This document shows, one piece after another, positions 5,780 through 7,868 of a stretch of 7,868 bases of DNA. A program made the position numbers and the translations under genes. Location of the stretch: contig CALNCD010000089.1 of assembly GCA_937874965.1 (NCBI GenBank), positions 1 to 7,868 of the forward strand, given 5' to 3'. Within the stretch, counting starts at the first letter, position 1, and each line of letters begins with the position of its first letter. The stretch is from an uncultured Erysipelotrichaceae bacterium (GTDB lineage Bacteria; Bacillota_I; Bacilli_A; Erysipelotrichales; Erysipelotrichaceae). Below the pieces are notes generated by a model that saw only the letters and a program-made list of their open reading frames with translations, made no database searches and was not told the DNA's origin.

Positions 5780-7591
5780 CTGAGCCGGCTTTGGAGCCGT
5801 TTTGTTTTTGGGATGACTTGGTTTGCGCGGGGTTGATTCTTTGGCCTCTTTATTTCGTTGGTTGAGAATCACCGGAATAACGATTGGATTTCGCTGTGTC
5901 TTGCGATACAGGAAGGGTTCAAGCGTTGATTTAATTGTATTCTTTATTTCACCGAAAGTGACTTTACCTTGCATCTTCTTTTTCAAAGCATCGTAAACCA
6001 GCATTTCTGCTTCCTTGAGCAGGGTCTGGCTTTCCTTGATAAAGACAAAGCCACGGGAGACAATGCTAGGTCTGCAAAGAATCTTATTGTTTTTTGAATC
6101 AATTGTGACGATGACAGAGACCAGACCATTATCAGCCAGGATCTTCCGATCTTTCAGAACAGCAGTGGAAAGACCGCTTGTATCATTGCCATCAACATAA
6201 ATATCGTCAGTAGGAATACGGATACCACTTGCATAGGCTTCGCCATCACGCAGCAGAATCGCATCGCCGTTGGCACAGATGAAAATGTTGCTGGCCGGAA
6301 CACCTGTTTGCATCGCTGTGTTTGCATGTTGTTTCAACATTTTGTATTCGCCATGCATCGGCATGAAGTATTTCGGCTTGATCAGCTGCAACATGAGTTT
6401 CTGTTCCTCTTGCGAAGCATGTCCGGTCGTATGCAGTGAATTAAGAGGTGAGTTGACAAGAACGTTGGCACCGGCACGGGTCAGACGATTGACAACGCCG
6501 GAGACACTCTGCGCATTACCTGGAATTGGATTGGAAGAGAATACAACCGTATCTCCAGGCATAATCTTAATATGCCGATGTGTCCCGTTCGCAATCCGGC
6601 TTAACGCAGCTAGAGGTTCTCCTTGAGAACCGGTACAGATAATGCAGATCTTGTCGGCAGCAATGTGATTCAGTTCGTTAGGATTGACAAAATACTTATC
6701 GGGGATATTGATGTGTCCCAGTTTACGGGCGATTGTAACCACATTCTCCATGGAGCGTCCGAATATGGCGACCTTACGGCCACAGGCGACAGCTGCTTCA
6801 ATAATCTGGTTGACACGGTAGACATTTGAAGCAAAGGAAGCAACAATTAGACGGCCTTCGGTCTTCTTGAAAATTTCCAGAATAGACTTTGCGACAGTCT
6901 TTTCGCTGATGGAGAATCCGGAAACACCTGAATTGGTGGAATCACTCATAAGCAACGTAACACCGATTTCGCCCATATAGCTCATAATCTGGTAATCGGA
7001 ATTTGAACCGACTGGTGTTAAGTCAAATTTGAAGTCACCAGTACTGACCACCCGACCGTTGGGAGTGTTAATCAAAACCCCCAATGAATCCGGAATGGAG
7101 TGAATTGTGTTGAAGAAACCTACAATAAAATGATTGGTTTGAATTTTTGATTTCGAAGTGATTTCCTCGATGTGGATATTTTTCAAACGACGTTCTTCCA
7201 ATTTGCGCATAATCAGTGCTTTCGCAAACTTCGGTGCGTAGATGTTCTTGATCTTTATTTTCTGCAGTAAAAAAGGGATCCCGCCGATGTGGTCTTCATG
7301 ACCATGTGTGATAATCAGGGCTTTGATCTTATGCTGATTTCTCACCAGATGACTGAAATCCGGGATGACATAGTCAACGCCAAGAAGATCGTCTTCGGGA
7401 AACATCACACCGGCATCGATAATGATGATTTCATCATAATGCTCAATGCAGTACATATTCTTCCCGACTTCATTCATGCCTCCTAAAGCATAGACAAGCG
7501 TGTCAGTGCTGCGATATTCAACTGTGGGAACTTCATTGCGCAGTTCAATCGGCTGATTATCCAGTTTTTCGTGTTTTTTGTTTTTTTCCAT
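5765..7591 (-). CDS. rnj: Ribonuclease J
   Basis: This metallo-beta-lactamase/beta-CASP ribonuclease with endonuclease and 5'-to-3' exonuclease activity acts in mRNA decay and RNA maturation in the cytoplasm. It has 608 residues against about 555 for Bacillus RNase J1. Zinc ligands are intact: THGHEDH (His96, His98, Asp100, His101), HSIPDS (His164) and STGDFKFD (Asp186). The beta-CASP region includes SDSTNS (216-221), HTTGHASQEE (His387, His391) and PMHGEYKM (His413). The intact HGHEDH indicates a catalytically competent J1-like enzyme, unlike the degenerate J2 type of Bacillus. Extra length comes from a charged N-terminal extension of about 30 residues before the first beta strand and a basic, Pro/Lys-rich, probably disordered tail (about 577-608). 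The ATG at 7591 has AGGAG (7596-7600) four bases upstream. It follows def by nine bases, so the two are almost certainly co-transcribed. I cannot tell from one window whether a second RNase J exists. Confidence 0.96.
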   Translation of the reverse strand: MEKNKKHEKLDNQPIELRNEVPTVEYRSTDTLVYALGGMNEVGKNMYCIEHYDEIIIIDAGVMFPEDDLLGVDYVIPDFSHLVRNQHKIKALIITHGHEDHIGGIPFLLQKIKIKNIYAPKFAKALIMRKLEERRLKNIHIEEITSKSKIQTNHFIVGFFNTIHSIPDSLGVLINTPNGRVVSTGDFKFDLTPVGSNSDYQIMSYMGEIGVTLLMSDSTNSGVSGFSISEKTVAKSILEIFKKTEGRLIVASFASNVYRVNQIIEAAVACGRKVAIFGRSMENVVTIARKLGHINIPDKYFVNPNELNHIAADKICIICTGSQGEPLAALSRIANGTHRHIKIMPGDTVVFSSNPIPGNAQSVSGVVNRLTRAGANVLVNSPLNSLHTTGHASQEEQKLMLQLIKPKYFMPMHGEYKMLKQHANTAMQTGVPASNIFICANGDAILLRDGEAYASGIRIPTDDIYVDGNDTSGLSTAVLKDRKILADNGLVSVIVTIDSKNNKILCRPSIVSRGFVFIKESQTLLKEAEMLVYDALKKKMQGKVTFGEIKNTIKSTLEPFLYRKTQRNPIVIPVILNQRNKEAKESTPRKPSHPKNKTAPKPAQKSSL

Positions 7592-7600
7592 GATACTCCT

Positions 7601-7868
7601 CTATTCTAAGATAATGCTGTTTTCTTCTTCAAGCCAAGGATTGGTCGGATTGATGTGATCATAGAACAATATTCCATTAATATGATCATACTCATGCTGA
7701 AGGACGATTGCTAAATAGCCGCTGGCACTGATTTCAATTTCTTTTTCCTGAACCAGGTCATAGCCTTTTAATTTGATGCGGGCACTCCGATAGACAAACC
7801 CTTCATGAGGTTCTTCTATTGACAGGCAGCCCTCACCATTTGCCAAAGCTGCTTTTTTGACTGAATAG
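7601..7868 (-). CDS. def: Peptide deformylase, C-terminal part (5' end outside window)
   Basis: This metalloenzyme removes the formyl group from the N-terminal methionine of new proteins. The frame stays open to the right edge (reading ...VKKAALANGEGCLS), so the TTG at 7846 is an internal Leu codon, not the start. Eighty-eight residues are visible. Motif II, EGCLS, holds the metal-binding Cys (codon 7826-7828). Motif III, QHEYDH (HEYDH codons 7682-7696), supplies two His ligands and the catalytic Glu. Motif I (GxGLAAPQ) should lie upstream, outside the window. The C-terminus, with FYDHINPTNPWLEEENSIILE, resembles the type 2 deformylases of Bacillota. The gene ends in TAG nine bases before rnj. 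Def near RNase J is a recurring arrangement in Bacillota (Bacillus defB lies close to rnjA). Confidence 0.95.
   Translation of the reverse strand, partial: YSVKKAALANGEGCLSIEEPHEGFVYRSARIKLKGYDLVQEKEIEISASGYLAIVLQHEYDHINGILFYDHINPTNPWLEEENSIILE

Noticed and set aside
6270..6626. 118-codon plus-strand frame inside rnj
   Set aside because: Antisense to the conserved beta-CASP region of RNase J, Cys-rich by chance, no supporting signals.
7601..7846. Complete short deformylase starting at TTG 7846
   Set aside because: The frame continues to the window edge with sensible residues and the deformylase family needs motif I upstream, so this is a truncated view of a full-length gene, not a mini-deformylase.
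1..7868. CRISPR array, insertion sequence, tRNA or rRNA gene, toxin-antitoxin or defence genes
   Set aside because: Read through on both strands: no regularly spaced repeats, transposase, cloverleaf, rRNA signature or defence-type domains found.

Overview
The window looks like chromosomal DNA of a Gram-positive, low-to-moderate G+C bacterium of the Bacillota. My best guess is a lineage near Erysipelotrichia or Clostridia, but this is inference. The reasons are a tRNA-sensing T-box leader in front of leuS, a def-rnj gene pair (RNase J), strong GGAGG-type ribosome binding sites, intrinsic terminators with U tracts, and the standard genetic code. All coding regions look intact. The only truncated genes are the two cut by the window edges.

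Layout, left to right. Positions 1-1920 (+) hold the end of a phosphonate-type ABC importer operon: the C-terminal third or so of the ATPase PhnC, then two PhnE-family permeases. Each junction is a 4-base stop/start overlap, so the three are translationally coupled. The substrate-binding protein (PhnD) is not in the window and is expected upstream. Positions 1921-2092 are non-coding and rich in inverted repeats that I cannot assign to a known element. Positions 2093-2341 hold a near-consensus sigma-A promoter and a complete T-box leader. I could read its specifier loop (CUC, leucine), apical hairpin, T-box bulge (UGGU) and the mutually exclusive antiterminator and terminator. Positions 2342-4735 (+) are leuS, leucyl-tRNA synthetase, the expected target of a leucine T-box.

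Positions 4736-4863 separate convergent genes and contain a short repeat/hairpin cluster plus a long hairpin flanked by A6 and T6, probably a bidirectional terminator. Positions 4862-7868 are read on the minus strand. In transcription order they are def (peptide deformylase, 5' end outside the window), rnj (RNase J) nine bases later, an intrinsic terminator overlapping the rnj stop codon, and then a membrane-anchored metallophosphoesterase with its own likely start and a weak promoter.

Functionally this is mostly housekeeping: leucine charging under tRNA-Leu control, N-terminal deformylation, mRNA processing and decay, and scavenging of phosphorus compounds. I do not see a defence island, mobile element, CRISPR array or obviously new multi-gene system. 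The points most worth a second look are the structured 172-base gap before leuS, the dyad on the leuS -35 box, and a Pro-to-Cys change in the LeuRS editing motif.
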